Both the position numbers and the translations under genes were made by a program. Shown piece after piece: positions 7,961 through 16,513 of a stretch of DNA of 34,359 nucleotides. How positions within the stretch are numbered: position 1 is the first letter of the stretch; the number at the start of each line of letters is the position of its first letter. The notes under the pieces are model-generated. The model did no database searches. It was not told the DNA's origin and was given only the letters and a program-made list of their open reading frames with translations. Origin of the DNA: an uncultured Caulobacterales bacterium (lineage in GTDB: Bacteria; Pseudomonadota; Alphaproteobacteria; Caulobacterales; Caulobacteraceae); NCBI GenBank assembly GCA_903874895.1, contig CAIQUG010000123.1:1-34359 (forward strand), read 5' to 3'.

Positions 7961-8605
7961 ATGAGAGCGAGCGAACTGCCCCAGGTCATCCCGATATTCC
8001 CGCTGGACGGCGTCCTGCTGCTGCCGGACGGGACGTTGCCCCTGAACGTGTTCGAGCCGCGCTATCTCAACATGATCGACGATGCCATGGCAGGCGACCG
8101 GACGATCGGCATCATCCAGAGCCGCAGTGGTGGAGACCGCCAGGTGCCCCGGCTGATGGAGGTCGGCTGCGTGGGCCGGATCACCAGCTTCACCGAGACC
8201 CCGGACGGCCGCTATCTGATCACCCTGACCGGTGTCTGCCGCTTCACCCTCCGGGCGGAGCTGGACCTGCCGACTCCCTACCGGCAGGTGCGGGCGGACT
8301 ATGCCGCCTGGCTCGACGACCTCCAGGCCGCGGATGAACCGGACACGACCGCCCGTGACGCCCTGTTCGAGGCCCTGAAGTCGTATCTGGACCATCGGGG
8401 GCTGGCCATGGACTGGGATGCGGTCCGGGCGGCGCCGGTGAACGCCCTGGTGAGCAGTCTGTGCATGGCCCTGCCCTTCGATTCCACGGAAAAGCAGGCC
8501 CTGCTCGAGGCCCCATCCCCCACGGATCGACATGCGGCACTGATCACCCTGCTGCGGTTCGATGCGGCCGGTGGACAGCCGGGCGAGGCTTCCGGCCTGC
8601 AATGA
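7961..8605 (+). CDS. LON substrate-binding-domain protein
   Basis: The 214-residue protein consists of the N-terminal substrate-recognition domain of Lon protease without ATPase or protease parts. Typical segments are IPIFPLDGVLLLPDGTLPLN, FEPRYLNMIDDAM and GCVGRITSFTE. Such stand-alone proteins are common in Alphaproteobacteria beside a CnoX-like thioredoxin; their function is not established, although a role in protein quality control fits the neighbour. The ATG at 7961 follows GGAGGT (7945-7950) by ten bases; a GTG at 7949 would overlap that site. Confidence 0.88.
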   Translation: MRASELPQVIPIFPLDGVLLLPDGTLPLNVFEPRYLNMIDDAMAGDRTIGIIQSRSGGDRQVPRLMEVGCVGRITSFTETPDGRYLITLTGVCRFTLRAELDLPTPYRQVRADYAAWLDDLQAADEPDTTARDALFEALKSYLDHRGLAMDWDAVRAAPVNALVSSLCMALPFDSTEKQALLEAPSPTDRHAALITLLRFDAAGGQPGEASGLQ

Positions 8606-8626
8606 CCTCCTGACAAGGACTCCGCC

Positions 8627-8857
8627 ATGACCGATGCCGCCCAGACTGCCCCGGACCAGACGACCCCGAACCAGACCGCCGTGGATCCTCGCCTGCTGGA
8701 GATCCTGGTCTGCCCGGTGACCCGCGGGCCGCTGGAATATGACAGGGCCCGCAACGAGCTGATCAGCCGGTCGGCGCGGCTGGCCTATCCGATCCGCGAC
8801 GGGGCCCCGGTCATGCTTCCCGACGAAGCCCGGGCGCTGGAGGAGGGGGAGGCGTGA
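8627..8857 (+). CDS. Trm112-like small protein
   Basis: A 76-residue protein with a disordered Gln/Thr-rich N-terminus (1-18) and a Trm112 core: [17 protein letters not shown], then [21 protein letters not shown]. In eukaryotes and archaea Trm112 activates several methyltransferases; the bacterial YcaR-like form has no firm role. Only one of the four classical zinc cysteines is present (in CPVT), as is usual in this bacterial branch. The gene sits in a run with CnoX, LON-domain and DUF971 genes and overlaps the next start by four bases. Confidence 0.9.
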   Translation: MTDAAQTAPDQTTPNQTAVDPRLLEILVCPVTRGPLEYDRARNELISRSARLAYPIRDGAPVMLPDEARALEEGEA

Positions 8858-9165
8858 CCCTCGCCCCCTGGCCGACGGAACTCCGGGCCCACGCCAATGG
8901 GCGACAGTTGAAGGTCAGCTTCGACGACGGAATCACCGCCGACCTGTCCGCGTCCGAGCTCCGGCGCCGCTCGCCCAGCGCGGAGGGGCGCGGCCACGGG
9001 GCCCATGCACCCCAGCGGGCCGAGGGGCTCTATGACCATGTGGCCATCGTCGGCCTCGCCCCGGTGGGACGCTATGCCGTCCGGATCCGTTTCGACGACG
9101 GACACGATACCGGCCTGTTCACCTGGGCGCTGCTGCGCCGTCTGGCGACGGCTGGGCCGGAGTGA
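8854..9165 (+). CDS. DUF971 domain protein
   Basis: The 103-residue protein is a stand-alone DUF971 domain (the N-terminal domain also seen in gamma-butyrobetaine hydroxylase). Motifs are [27 protein letters not shown], and the end [20 protein letters not shown]. Such proteins are linked to iron-sulfur protein maturation in some bacteria, but this is not settled. The start is GTG inside GTGA, giving a four-base translational overlap with the Trm112-like gene, so expression is coupled. The 3' end overlaps the convergent Rieske gene by 47 bp. Confidence 0.9.
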   Translation: MTLAPWPTELRAHANGRQLKVSFDDGITADLSASELRRRSPSAEGRGHGAHAPQRAEGLYDHVAIVGLAPVGRYAVRIRFDDGHDTGLFTWALLRRLATAGPE

Positions 9166-9382
9166 GCCAGGCCCCCGCGCAGGGGCCGGCGACACAGAAC
9201 CCGTCGGAGATCCGGAACAGGGCCCCGTGGGTCTGGCAGACCAGATGCTCCCCGTCCCGGGACAGGGGCAGCACCCCCGGCGGGGCAAGGGGGCCACCGG
9301 TGTGCGGGCAGGCGTTTCGCCAGACGTGCGTGATGCCCTCGGCATCGAGCACGGCGAGATCGGGCAGCGACGGAGGCTTCAA
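9119..9382 (-). CDS. Small Rieske-type [2Fe-2S] protein
   Basis: An 87-residue protein with a Rieske cluster-binding set: Cys25-x-His27 in CPHTGG and Cys49-x2-His52 in CQTHGALF, plus Cys63 and Cys68 in FCVAGPCAG, which is typical of small soluble Rieske ferredoxins. Those usually have about 20 more N-terminal residues. The only good start in frame is TTG at 9382, ten bases after a GAGGGG site and 13 bp after the YciI stop. It may serve as an electron carrier, partner unknown. It is the last gene of the tsaD-gpsA-YciI run and overlaps the convergent DUF971 gene by 47 bp. Confidence 0.78.
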   Translation of the reverse strand: MKPPSLPDLAVLDAEGITHVWRNACPHTGGPLAPPGVLPLSRDGEHLVCQTHGALFRISDGFCVAGPCAGAWLTPAQPSPDGAAAPR

Positions 9383-9395
9383 GCCCGTTCGCCCC

Positions 9396-9680
9396 TCAGG
9401 CCAGACCGCCCAGCGCGAGACGCCAGGGCCGGACCTCCACCGACGCGAACACGCCTGCCGTGGCATAGGGGTCGCCGGCGGCAAAGGCCCGGGCCGCAGC
9501 CAGGTCGTCCGCCTCGACGATGATGAGCGAGCCCTCCGGCTGGCCGTCGGCATCGAGAAAGGCCCCGCCGGCCCGGACGCGGCCGGTCCCGTCGGCATAG
9601 GCCAGATGCCGGTCACGGGTTGCCAGGCGCAGGGGCAGGGCACCGGGCTTGTCAAGGCAGATGATCGCGAAGAGGGCCAT
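9396..9680 (-). CDS. YciI-like protein
   Basis: The 94-residue protein is a dimeric alpha+beta barrel (YCII) domain. It shows the conserved RDRHLAYADG with the His-Asp pair, GGAFLD, and the C-terminal DPYATAGVFASVEVRPW. In family members the His/Asp pair lies in a putative active site, but no reaction is established. The start at 9680 has GAAGGAA upstream. It lies ten bases after gpsA and just before the Rieske gene, an arrangement common in Alphaproteobacteria. Confidence 0.9.
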   Translation of the reverse strand: MALFAIICLDKPGALPLRLATRDRHLAYADGTGRVRAGGAFLDADGQPEGSLIIVEADDLAAARAFAAGDPYATAGVFASVEVRPWRLALGGLA

Positions 9681-9690
9681 GGCGGTTCCT

Positions 9691-10683
9691 TCAGGTTTCG
9701 TGACGCAGGGGGCGGGACAACAGGCCGGTGACGGCATCTTCCAGCCGGATCTCTCCCGCCAGCAGGGCGGCGGTGGTTTCGCAGATCGGCATGTCGACGC
9801 CCAGCTTCCCGGCCAGGGCGCGGACGGCGGGGGCCGAGGCCACGCCCTCCGCCACGGACAGCTTGCCCGAGAGGGCCTCCGCCAGGGACCGGCCCCGGCC
9901 CAGGGCCAGACCGACGGACATGTTGCGGGACTGGGGCGAGGAACAGGTCAGCACCAGATCCCCGAGGCCACACAGTCCGGCGAGGGTCTCCGCCCGGCCG
10001 CCCAGCGCGGTCCCCAGCCGGGTCATCTCGGCAAAGCCCCGGGTGATCAGGGCGGCATGGGCGCTGCGGCCCAGTTCCAGGCCCTCCACCACGCCGCAGG
10101 CGATGGCCAGGACGTTCTTCACCGCCCCGCCGGCCTCGGCGCCGATCATGTCGGTGCTCAGATACGGGCGGAAGCCGGGCGTGGCCAGCTGACGGGCCAT
10201 GGCTTCGCCCAGCGCCGCATCACCGCAGGCCAGCGTCACCGCGGTGGGCTGTCGCCGGGCCACCTCCGCCGCGAAGCTGGGGCCGGACAGCACGGCGAGG
10301 GGCGCGCCGGGCACGGTCTCCCGCGCCACGTCGGTCATCAGCTTCAGGGTCGCCTGCTCGACCCCCTTGGCGCACAGGACCAGAGGGGCCTGCGAAGGGC
10401 CGAGGGCCGCAAGCGTCGAGCGGACGTGCTGGGCGGGAGTCACCACCAGCAGCAGCTGCCGGTCTGCGAGATCCCCCAGGGCGACGGTGGCACGGATCGC
10501 CGGGTCGAGATCGACACCGGCGAGGAAGGGCGTGTTGCGGTGAGCTGCGTTGATCTCCCCCGCCACTTCGGCCTCACGGGCATGCAGCAGGACGTCCACC
10601 CCGTCCCGGGCACAGACCTGGGCCAGGGCCGTGCCCCAGGCACCCGCACCGATGACGCCGATCCGTTCGAAGGCCGGGCTCAT
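9691..10683 (-). CDS. gpsA: NAD(P)H-dependent glycerol-3-phosphate dehydrogenase
   Basis: The 330-residue cytoplasmic enzyme reduces dihydroxyacetone phosphate to sn-glycerol 3-phosphate for phospholipid synthesis. The Rossmann motif GAGAWG is at 12-17, followed by the family segments [29 protein letters not shown] and the catalytic-lysine region [13 protein letters not shown]. Length fits the family. Its ATG overlaps the tsaD stop in ATGA, so the two are translationally coupled; tsaD-gpsA adjacency is frequent in Alphaproteobacteria. Confidence 0.96.
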   Translation of the reverse strand: MSPAFERIGVIGAGAWGTALAQVCARDGVDVLLHAREAEVAGEINAAHRNTPFLAGVDLDPAIRATVALGDLADRQLLLVVTPAQHVRSTLAALGPSQAPLVLCAKGVEQATLKLMTDVARETVPGAPLAVLSGPSFAAEVARRQPTAVTLACGDAALGEAMARQLATPGFRPYLSTDMIGAEAGGAVKNVLAIACGVVEGLELGRSAHAALITRGFAEMTRLGTALGGRAETLAGLCGLGDLVLTCSSPQSRNMSVGLALGRGRSLAEALSGKLSVAEGVASAPAVRALAGKLGVDMPICETTAALLAGEIRLEDAVTGLLSRPLRHET

Positions 10684-11789
10684 GCCTTGGCCCCCTTGCG
10701 ACCCGGCGCATGCAGCGGGGCCCGCAGCGCAGCCTCGGAATCGAGGGGCCAGCGGGGACGGGCGGCCACGTCCAGGGGATCGGTCAGCCCCAGGCGAAGC
10801 CGCTCGGCCCCCGCCAGCGCAATCATGGCCGCATTGTCCGTGCAGTATTTCAGGGGCGGGGCGACGAACCGGAACCCGTGCCGCGCCGCCATGTCCGCCA
10901 GGGCCGTGCGCACGGCGCCATTGGCCGCGACGCCGCCGGCCACGGCCAGCAGGCGCCCCGCGTCGCCGAAGCGTTCCAGATGCAGGGCCATGGCCCGCTC
11001 TGTCCGTTCCGCCAGTTGCCGGGCGATGGCCTGCTGCACCGTGGCGGCCAGATCCGCCCGGTCCGCCTCCGTGGTCAGGCCTGCCGCCTGGCGCGCCGCG
11101 GCGGTCTTCAGCCCGGAAAAGGAAAAGTCGCAGCCCGCCCGGCCGAGCAGCATCCGTGGCAGCTGGAAACGGGAGGCGTCACCGGAGGCCGCCAGCCGTT
11201 CCAGCGCGGGGCCGCCGGGATAGCCGAGGCCCAGGGTCATGGCGATCTTGTCGAACGCCTCTCCCGCCGCATCGTCGATTGTGGCGCCCAGCCGGGTGCA
11301 ACGCCCGATCCCTTCCACGGACAGCAGCTGGCAGTGACCGCCCGAGACCAGCAGCAGCAGGTAGGGATAGGGCGCGTCCTCCGTCAGCCGCGGGGACAGG
11401 GCGTGGCCCTCCAGATGGTTCACCGCGATCAGGGGCAGGCCCCGGGCGAGGGCCACGGCCTTCCCTGCGGCGAGGCCGACCATCACCCCGCCGATCAGGC
11501 CGGGACCGGCGGTGGCCGCCACGCCCTGGAGGTCGCCGAAGTCCAGCCCGGCCTCGTCGAGGGCGGCGCGGATCACCGTGTCGATGACCTCTGCATGGGC
11601 CCGGGCGGCAATCTCCGGGACGACGCCGCCATAGGGGCTGTGTCGCTCGAACTGGGTGGCGATCACCGAGGACAGGACCTCCGGTCGCGCGTCCAGACGC
11701 ACCACGGCCGCCGCGGTCTCGTCACAGCTGGTCTCGATTCCGAGGACCGTGAGGGAGGGCTGCACGACGGCGGGTTGGGGGTCGGACAT
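10680..11789 (-). CDS. tsaD: tRNA N6-threonylcarbamoyladenosine (t6A) transferase subunit TsaD
   Basis: The 369-residue ASKHA-fold protein is the catalytic subunit that, with TsaB and TsaE, transfers the threonylcarbamoyl group made by TsaC to A37 of ANN-reading tRNAs. Visible motifs are GIETSCDET (17-25), PEIAARAH (58-65), the metal ligands His125 and His129 in [13 protein letters not shown] (148-152) and [10 protein letters not shown]. The ATG at 11789 places the GIETS strand at the usual distance; an upstream ATG at 11834 would add 15 unrelated residues. It diverges from hemC across about 110 bp. Confidence 0.95.
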   Translation of the reverse strand: MSDPQPAVVQPSLTVLGIETSCDETAAAVVRLDARPEVLSSVIATQFERHSPYGGVVPEIAARAHAEVIDTVIRAALDEAGLDFGDLQGVAATAGPGLIGGVMVGLAAGKAVALARGLPLIAVNHLEGHALSPRLTEDAPYPYLLLLVSGGHCQLLSVEGIGRCTRLGATIDDAAGEAFDKIAMTLGLGYPGGPALERLAASGDASRFQLPRMLLGRAGCDFSFSGLKTAAARQAAGLTTEADRADLAATVQQAIARQLAERTERAMALHLERFGDAGRLLAVAGGVAANGAVRTALADMAARHGFRFVAPPLKYCTDNAAMIALAGAERLRLGLTDPLDVAARPRWPLDSEAALRAPLHAPGRKGAKA

Positions 11790-11901
11790 GGGCTCCGGGG
11801 GCCGGGCAAGGGACGGCGGGGCCGTCGCCTGCATTGAAATGCGGCCCCGTCTCCGGTAGCCGTTGCTGTCAGAGCCCTCAGGTAACCGTCCGGACCCCAC
11901 G

Positions 11902-12867
11902 ATGCAACACAGCTCCTCTCCCATCCGTATCGGTGCCCGAGGGTCACGCCTGTCCCAGGTCCAGGCCCGCTACATCCAGGCGGAGGTCACCCGGCTGATG
12001 GGGGCCGATCCAGCCGATGCGGAGCGGGTGGCCCCGGTGATCTTCATCACCACCACCGGCGACCGGATCCAGGACCGGCGTCTGCTGGAGATCGGCGGAA
12101 AGGCCCTGTTCACCAAGGAGATCGAGGAGGCGTTGCTCGACAACCGCATCGATCTGGCCGTCCATTGCCTGAAGGACATGCCGTCGATCTCGCCCCCGGG
12201 TCTCGGCGTCGCGGCCTATCCCGAACGGGAAGATCCCCGGGATGCCTTCATCTCCCCGGTCGCCACCCGGATCGAGGACCTGCCCCACGGGGCGCGGCTG
12301 GGCACGGCCAGCCTCCGCCGCCAGGCCCAGGCCCTGTTCCGTCGCCCGGACCTGTCTCTGCAGTTGCTGCGCGGCAATGTGGACACCCGCCTCGCCAAGT
12401 TGGAGGAGGGCTTCGCCGAGGGCATCGTGCTCGCCTATGCGGGCCTGAAGCGCCTCGGCATGGCCGACCGGGTGGCCGGCCTGATCGATCCGGTCGAGGC
12501 TCCCCCGGCGCCCGGCCAGGGCTGCCTGACCCTGCAGACGCGCACGGCGGACCTGGATCACCCGGTCGTCCGGGCGCTGAACCATGCGGAGACCGAACTG
12601 TGCGTGGCCGCGGAGCGCGGCGCGCTGGAGGCCCTGGAAGGTTCCTGCAAGACCGCGGTGGGGGCCTATGCCGTCCGGGTCGACGGCACCCTGTCCCTCG
12701 TCGTGGAGGGCCTGGCCGCCGACGGATCGCAGCGCTGGCGGCGGGAGGGTGCCATCCCTGCGGCGTCCATCGACGCCTCCGTGATCGATGCGGCGGGACG
12801 TCTCGGCCGGGAGCTGGGCGACATTGTCCGGCAGGAGGGCGGCGACGCCCTGACCCCGCCGGAGTGA
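11902..12867 (+). CDS. hemC: Hydroxymethylbilane synthase (porphobilinogen deaminase)
   Basis: The 321-residue enzyme joins four porphobilinogen molecules to give hydroxymethylbilane in heme synthesis. Motifs in order: [15 protein letters not shown] (8-22), [14 protein letters not shown] (66-79), [10 protein letters not shown] (86-95), [11 protein letters not shown], and the dipyrromethane-cofactor cysteine Cys249 in [11 protein letters not shown]. Met at 11902 matches the family N-terminus; an ATG at 11863 would add 13 residues. It is followed by hemD after 36 bp. The upstream gap is shared with divergent tsaD and I see no convincing promoter in it. Confidence 0.97.
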   Translation: MQHSSSPIRIGARGSRLSQVQARYIQAEVTRLMGADPADAERVAPVIFITTTGDRIQDRRLLEIGGKALFTKEIEEALLDNRIDLAVHCLKDMPSISPPGLGVAAYPEREDPRDAFISPVATRIEDLPHGARLGTASLRRQAQALFRRPDLSLQLLRGNVDTRLAKLEEGFAEGIVLAYAGLKRLGMADRVAGLIDPVEAPPAPGQGCLTLQTRTADLDHPVVRALNHAETELCVAAERGALEALEGSCKTAVGAYAVRVDGTLSLVVEGLAADGSQRWRREGAIPAASIDASVIDAAGRLGRELGDIVRQEGGDALTPPE

Positions 12868-12903
12868 ACCCGGCTGGGCGGCGACCATGACCAGAGCCCG
12901 ACC

Positions 12904-13635
12904 ATGACCCGCGACGCACCCCGGGTCTGGGTGACACGGGCGCTGCCCGGGGCGCAGGCGACGGCCGCGCGCCTGTCCGCCGCAGGCCTGACGCCGGTCG
13001 TCGCGCCGCTGATCGAGACCACGTCCCTGCCCGGTCCGGTCGACGTCCTCGACGGTCATGATGCCCTGGTCTTCACCAGCGCCGCCGCCGTCCGTGAGGT
13101 GGCCCGGCGGACCCCGGTCCGCACGCATCCCGTCTATGCCGTCGGCGAGGCCACGGCTCGGACCGCAGGCACGGCCGGCTGGAGAGTGGTGGCCGATGCC
13201 GACGGGGGCGTGAACGACCTCGCCGGGATCCTCGCCGCCGCGCCGCCAGGCCTTCGTCTGCTGCACCCCTGCGCGGCGGTCACGGCCGGGGACCTTTCGG
13301 CCCTCGGGATCACCGTGACGTCCTGGCCGGTCTATCGCACCGACCGGGTCTCGTCCGGCTGGGAGGACGCCCTGGCGGATCTGACAGCCGGGCGGCTGGC
13401 TGCGGTGCTGGTCCAGTCACCCAGCGCAGCGGCCGCCCTGGCCGCCCTGATCCCTCCGGCATCGCTCCCGGGGCATGTGGTGGCGTTCGCCCTGTCTCCA
13501 GCCTGCGCCGTGCCCCTCGCAGGGACGGGATTCAGAGAAATTGCGCATCCCCCGTTCCCCCGGGAGGCCGCATTGCTTAAGGTCGTCGCTGACACTCTGG
13601 TCGGTGCGCCTCCTGCGGCTCCGGCCCGCCACTGA
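12904..13635 (+). CDS. hemD: Uroporphyrinogen-III synthase
   Basis: The 243-residue protein fits the bilobed HemD fold that cyclises hydroxymethylbilane to uroporphyrinogen III while inverting ring D. HemD sequences are poorly conserved; here the start WVTRALPGAQATAARL, the DALVFTSAAAVREVARR segment, YAVGEATA and the late VQSPSAAAAL helix are the expected landmarks. Position directly after hemC strengthens the call. The mitofilin-like gene follows after 10 bp. Confidence 0.9.
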   Translation: MTRDAPRVWVTRALPGAQATAARLSAAGLTPVVAPLIETTSLPGPVDVLDGHDALVFTSAAAVREVARRTPVRTHPVYAVGEATARTAGTAGWRVVADADGGVNDLAGILAAAPPGLRLLHPCAAVTAGDLSALGITVTSWPVYRTDRVSSGWEDALADLTAGRLAAVLVQSPSAAAALAALIPPASLPGHVVAFALSPACAVPLAGTGFREIAHPPFPREAALLKVVADTLVGAPPAAPARH

Positions 13636-13645
13636 CCGGTTGCCC

Positions 13646-14503
13646 ATGACCCTTGCCAGCGACCCCGCCGACCGTTCCCCCACAAGCCGTCCCGGCCGCA
13701 GTGGCGTGCTCACGCCCGTGGTCTGGATGTGGCTCGTGTCCTGTGCCGTATGCATCATCGGTGGCGCGGTGGTGGGCCTCTATGGATCCCGGTTGTTCCC
13801 GTCCGCCCCGCCCGCGGCCTCGACACCGGGCACGGTCCGTCCGACGCCGGTCGAGCCCCTACCCTCCGCGCCCCTGGCCGCCACCCCGGCCCCTTCGCCC
13901 CCTCCTGCTGCCGAGACAGCGGCCCTGGCCGCGCGCATCGACCGGCTGGAGGCTGACCATCGGGCCGTCACCGCCGCTGCGGCCGCCGCGCTCGCCACCG
14001 CCAGCCTGTCCCAGGCGTCGGAAACCGGCCGGCCCTTCGTGGCGGAACTGAATACCATGGCGCGGATCGTGCCGGACTCCGGCGACCTCACCGCCCTTCG
14101 TCCCCTGGCCGAACGCGGCGTGCCCACCCGCGAGGTGCTGGTGGCGGAATTTCCGGAAATGGCCCGGCAGGCCAGCTTCGCCGCCAAGACCCCTGCCGAA
14201 GGCGCAGGACTTCTCACCCGCTTGAATCACGCCCTGTCGGCGCTGTTCACCCTGCGGCAGACCAACCGTCTGACCGGGTCCGACCCGGACGCCATTCTCG
14301 CCCGGGCCGAGCGCAAGGTGAATGACGGCGATCTCGACGGGGCGATCCGCGAGATCCAGACCCTGCCGTCCAATGGTCCGGCCGCCGCGAAGGTCTGGGT
14401 GGACCGGGCCCGCAGCCGGGCGGATCTGCAGCGGCAGATCGCCGCGATCCGACTGAAGGTGCTGCGCAATCTCGCGGCCGTGGACCGGGAGGCGGGGCTT
14501 TGA
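13646..14503 (+). CDS. Mitofilin/Mic60-like inner-membrane protein
   Basis: A 285-residue protein with a short cytoplasmic N-terminus, one membrane span (about 21-47), a Pro/Ala-rich linker (52-90), a short coiled-coil (about 92-120) and a C-terminal region (130-285) with the layout of the mitofilin signature domain. Alphaproteobacterial Mic60 homologues are typically encoded between hemD and hemY, as here, and are thought to shape intracytoplasmic membranes or link inner and outer membranes. The coiled-coil is much shorter than in mitochondrial Mic60. The start is 13646; the TGA stop overlaps the TTG start of hemY by three bases. Confidence 0.8.
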   Translation: MTLASDPADRSPTSRPGRSGVLTPVVWMWLVSCAVCIIGGAVVGLYGSRLFPSAPPAASTPGTVRPTPVEPLPSAPLAATPAPSPPPAAETAALAARIDRLEADHRAVTAAAAAALATASLSQASETGRPFVAELNTMARIVPDSGDLTALRPLAERGVPTREVLVAEFPEMARQASFAAKTPAEGAGLLTRLNHALSALFTLRQTNRLTGSDPDAILARAERKVNDGDLDGAIREIQTLPSNGPAAAKVWVDRARSRADLQRQIAAIRLKVLRNLAAVDREAGL

Positions 14504-16005
14504 TCCGGACGCTTCTGTTCCTGCTGGTCGTCGCCTTCATCACGGCCGTGGCCGTTGCCGCCACCGGCGATGCCGGTGCTGCCAGCGTCTCCTGGCTTGG
14601 CTGGCGGATTGACACCACCGCGTCTGCCGCCCTCGTGACCGTCGTGTTCGGCGCCCTGGTGGCGACCCTGATCTGGCAGCTGCTGCTGTGGTTCCTCGCG
14701 GCCCCGTCCCGGGCCGCCCGCGCCCGGGCCGAGACCCGTCGCCGGGAAGGGGCCGAGAGCCTTGCCCGGGGCTTTGTCGCCGTGGCTGCGGGGGCGGGCA
14801 CCGACGCCCGGCGTCTGGCGCAGAAGGCTGCGGACTATATCGATGATCAGCCCGCCCTCGTGCGGGTGCTGGCCGCCTCGGCCGCGGAAGCGGCCGGGGA
14901 CGAGCCGGCGGCCATGGCGGCCTACAACGCCATGCTGGGTTTTCCCGAGCTTCGCCTCGCCGGACACCGGGGCCTGATGCTCCAGGCCCAGCGCCGGGGC
15001 GATGCCGGGGACGCCGTGCGGCACGCCGAGGCGGCCTATGGCCTGACCAAGACCGCCCGCTGGGCCTGGCGGGCGCTGCTGGAGGCGCGTCTGGCCGCCG
15101 GGGACTGGGATGCCGCCCTGTCCCTCGCCAAGGATGCCCTGGACCGCAAGATCGTCTCCCCCGCCTCGGCAGAACGGGCGCGGGCGGCCCTCCTCGCCGC
15201 CTCGGCCGCGCGGCGGGAGCTGTCATCCGATCCCAGGGCGCTGGAAGAGGCCCTCGATCTCGCCAGCCAGGCGGCCAAGCTGCGCCCCGACTTCACCCCC
15301 GGCGTGCTCACCGCCGCCCGGCGTCTGGCGGCCGACGGACGTGCCGCCCGGGCGGCCCAGCTGGTCGAGCAGGCGTGGAAGGTGCGCCCGCACCCGGGGC
15401 TCGCCATGGCCTGGCGGGACCTGAACACCGCCGAGACACCGCGGGAGCGGGCCCGGCGCCTGACCCAGCTGGCCGACGCCAATCCCGATCATCACGAGAG
15501 CCGGATCCTGCTGGTGGAGCAGGCCCTGCTGGCGGGCGATGTGATCCAGGCGCGCAAGGCGGCGGAACGTCTCGATCGTCCGCAGGCCAGCGCCCGGGTC
15601 TGCGGCCTGATGGCCCGGGTGGCCATGGCCGCCCACGATACGGACGAGGCCCGGGGCTGGATCACCCGCGCCGCCGCCGCACCGGTGGAGCCGGACTGGA
15701 GCGACATCGATCCCGAGGGCCGCGCCTTTGCCTATGGCTCCGGCGACTGGAGCCGCCTGGTCTCCCAGTATGCCGAGACCGGGGAACTGATCCATCCGCG
15801 GCTGGAACGCGGGGAGCGGGTGTTGAGCGAGCTGCCGGACCTCCCCGTCGCCTACACGGCGTCCACCCCTTTCTTCGCCACGGATCGCGCCGGGACCCTC
15901 GCCCCCCTGATCCCCGACGATCCCGGTCCGGAGGAGGACGGCACCGCCCTGAGTGCGCCGCGTCCGACCCCGCCGCCGGGTCGCCGTCGTCGCACGGTCC
16001 GCTGA
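14500..16005 (+). CDS. hemY: HemY-type membrane TPR protein
   Basis: The 501-residue protein has two membrane spans (about 3-21 and 42-67) in the HemY N-terminal domain, then a long TPR array in the cytoplasm or periplasm, ending in a Pro/Arg-rich tail. This is the proteobacterial HemY associated with late heme synthesis operons, not the Gram-positive protoporphyrinogen oxidase of the same name. Its biochemical role is unproven, perhaps scaffolding. The start codon is TTG at 14500, fused with the preceding TGA, so it depends on translational coupling to the mitofilin-like gene. Confidence 0.88.
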   Translation: MIRTLLFLLVVAFITAVAVAATGDAGAASVSWLGWRIDTTASAALVTVVFGALVATLIWQLLLWFLAAPSRAARARAETRRREGAESLARGFVAVAAGAGTDARRLAQKAADYIDDQPALVRVLAASAAEAAGDEPAAMAAYNAMLGFPELRLAGHRGLMLQAQRRGDAGDAVRHAEAAYGLTKTARWAWRALLEARLAAGDWDAALSLAKDALDRKIVSPASAERARAALLAASAARRELSSDPRALEEALDLASQAAKLRPDFTPGVLTAARRLAADGRAARAAQLVEQAWKVRPHPGLAMAWRDLNTAETPRERARRLTQLADANPDHHESRILLVEQALLAGDVIQARKAAERLDRPQASARVCGLMARVAMAAHDTDEARGWITRAAAAPVEPDWSDIDPEGRAFAYGSGDWSRLVSQYAETGELIHPRLERGERVLSELPDLPVAYTASTPFFATDRAGTLAPLIPDDPGPEEDGTALSAPRPTPPPGRRRRTVR

Positions 16006-16040
16006 CGCTGCTTCCAAGCCCCCTCCGGCGAATCAAAGGC

Positions 16041-16069
16041 TTGGCAAGACGGCCCCGCGAGGCTAAACA
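16041..16069 (+). promoter_or_regulatory. Promoter of tRNA-Thr
   Basis: TTGGCA (16041-16046), a 17-bp spacer and TAAACA (16064-16069, within GGCTAAACA) form a good sigma-70-type promoter about 38 bp before the tRNA. It closely resembles the tRNA-Gly promoter in this window (TTGCCA-17-TTTAAA). Confidence 0.6.
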
Positions 16070-16107
16070 CCGCGCCACCGTCGACCCGTCCGGATCGACG
16101 GCTCCGG

Positions 16108-16183
16108 GCCGCCTTAGCTCAGCCGGTAGAGCACCGCATTCGTAATGCGGGGGTCAGGTGTTCGAGTCACCTAGGCGGCACCA
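16108..16183 (+). tRNA. tRNA-Thr (anticodon CGT)
   Basis: Acceptor arms GCCGCCT and AGGCGGC pair perfectly. The D-arm holds TAGCTCAGCCGGTAGAGCA, the anticodon loop ATTCGTAAT gives CGT (16141-16143) for ACG codons, the T-loop is GTTCGAGTC, and CCA is encoded (16181-16183). A lower-GC stretch begins right after it, so the 3' end could be an integration site, but I found no direct copy of it downstream. Confidence 0.97.
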
Positions 16184-16186
16184 CTT

Positions 16187-16207
16187 ACCCGTTTTAATTC
16201 AACGGGT
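16187..16207 (+). terminator. Hairpin just downstream of tRNA-Thr
   Basis: ACCCGTT (16187-16193) and AACGGGT (16201-16207) form a perfect 7-bp stem with a TTAATTC loop, three bases after the encoded CCA. Its position suggests a stop or processing signal for the tRNA transcript. There is no T run after it on either strand. Confidence 0.45.
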
Positions 16208-16513
16208 GTGCGAGTCTCACAGCGCCGGTTCGTCACAGGTTCCAGCCTTCCGATTGCTGCAGCCGCGCCATGGTCCCGTGAAAAATGATTTCGAATCAAG
16301 GCGTTGACGCGCGAGCCAAGCCATCGAGGGCATGATCAGAAGGTTCGTGGCCGGGATCACGACCGGCCGCAGACAAGGTGCGCGAGGCTGGTCGTTCATC
16401 CGCAGACGGCGGGAGCAATCGAAGCCGACAGTCTCGCCCTTCTGCATTGTGTCCGGCGGAGATATGTTCCGGACCTGGCGTCTATCTGACTGGGTTCGTG
16501 TTGGGGGTGGTTG
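16208..16513. other. Gene-poor stretch between tRNA-Thr and the repeat protein
   Basis: About 306 bp of lower-GC DNA. Short open frames on both strands overlap each other and none has a recognisable product or good start. It presumably contains the promoter of the repeat-protein gene, but I see no clear -35/-10 pair. No tRNA-end duplicate, transposase or terminal repeat is visible. Confidence 0.4.

Noticed and set aside
9649-11223. Long plus-strand frame across gpsA and tsaD
   Set aside because: Both minus-strand genes have complete motifs; the plus-strand product is Arg/Ser/Pro-rich without similarity.
16014-16044. CCAAGCC...GGCTTGG inverted repeat after hemY as terminator
   Set aside because: The loop is 17 bases, there is no T run, and one arm overlaps the tRNA-Thr -35 box.
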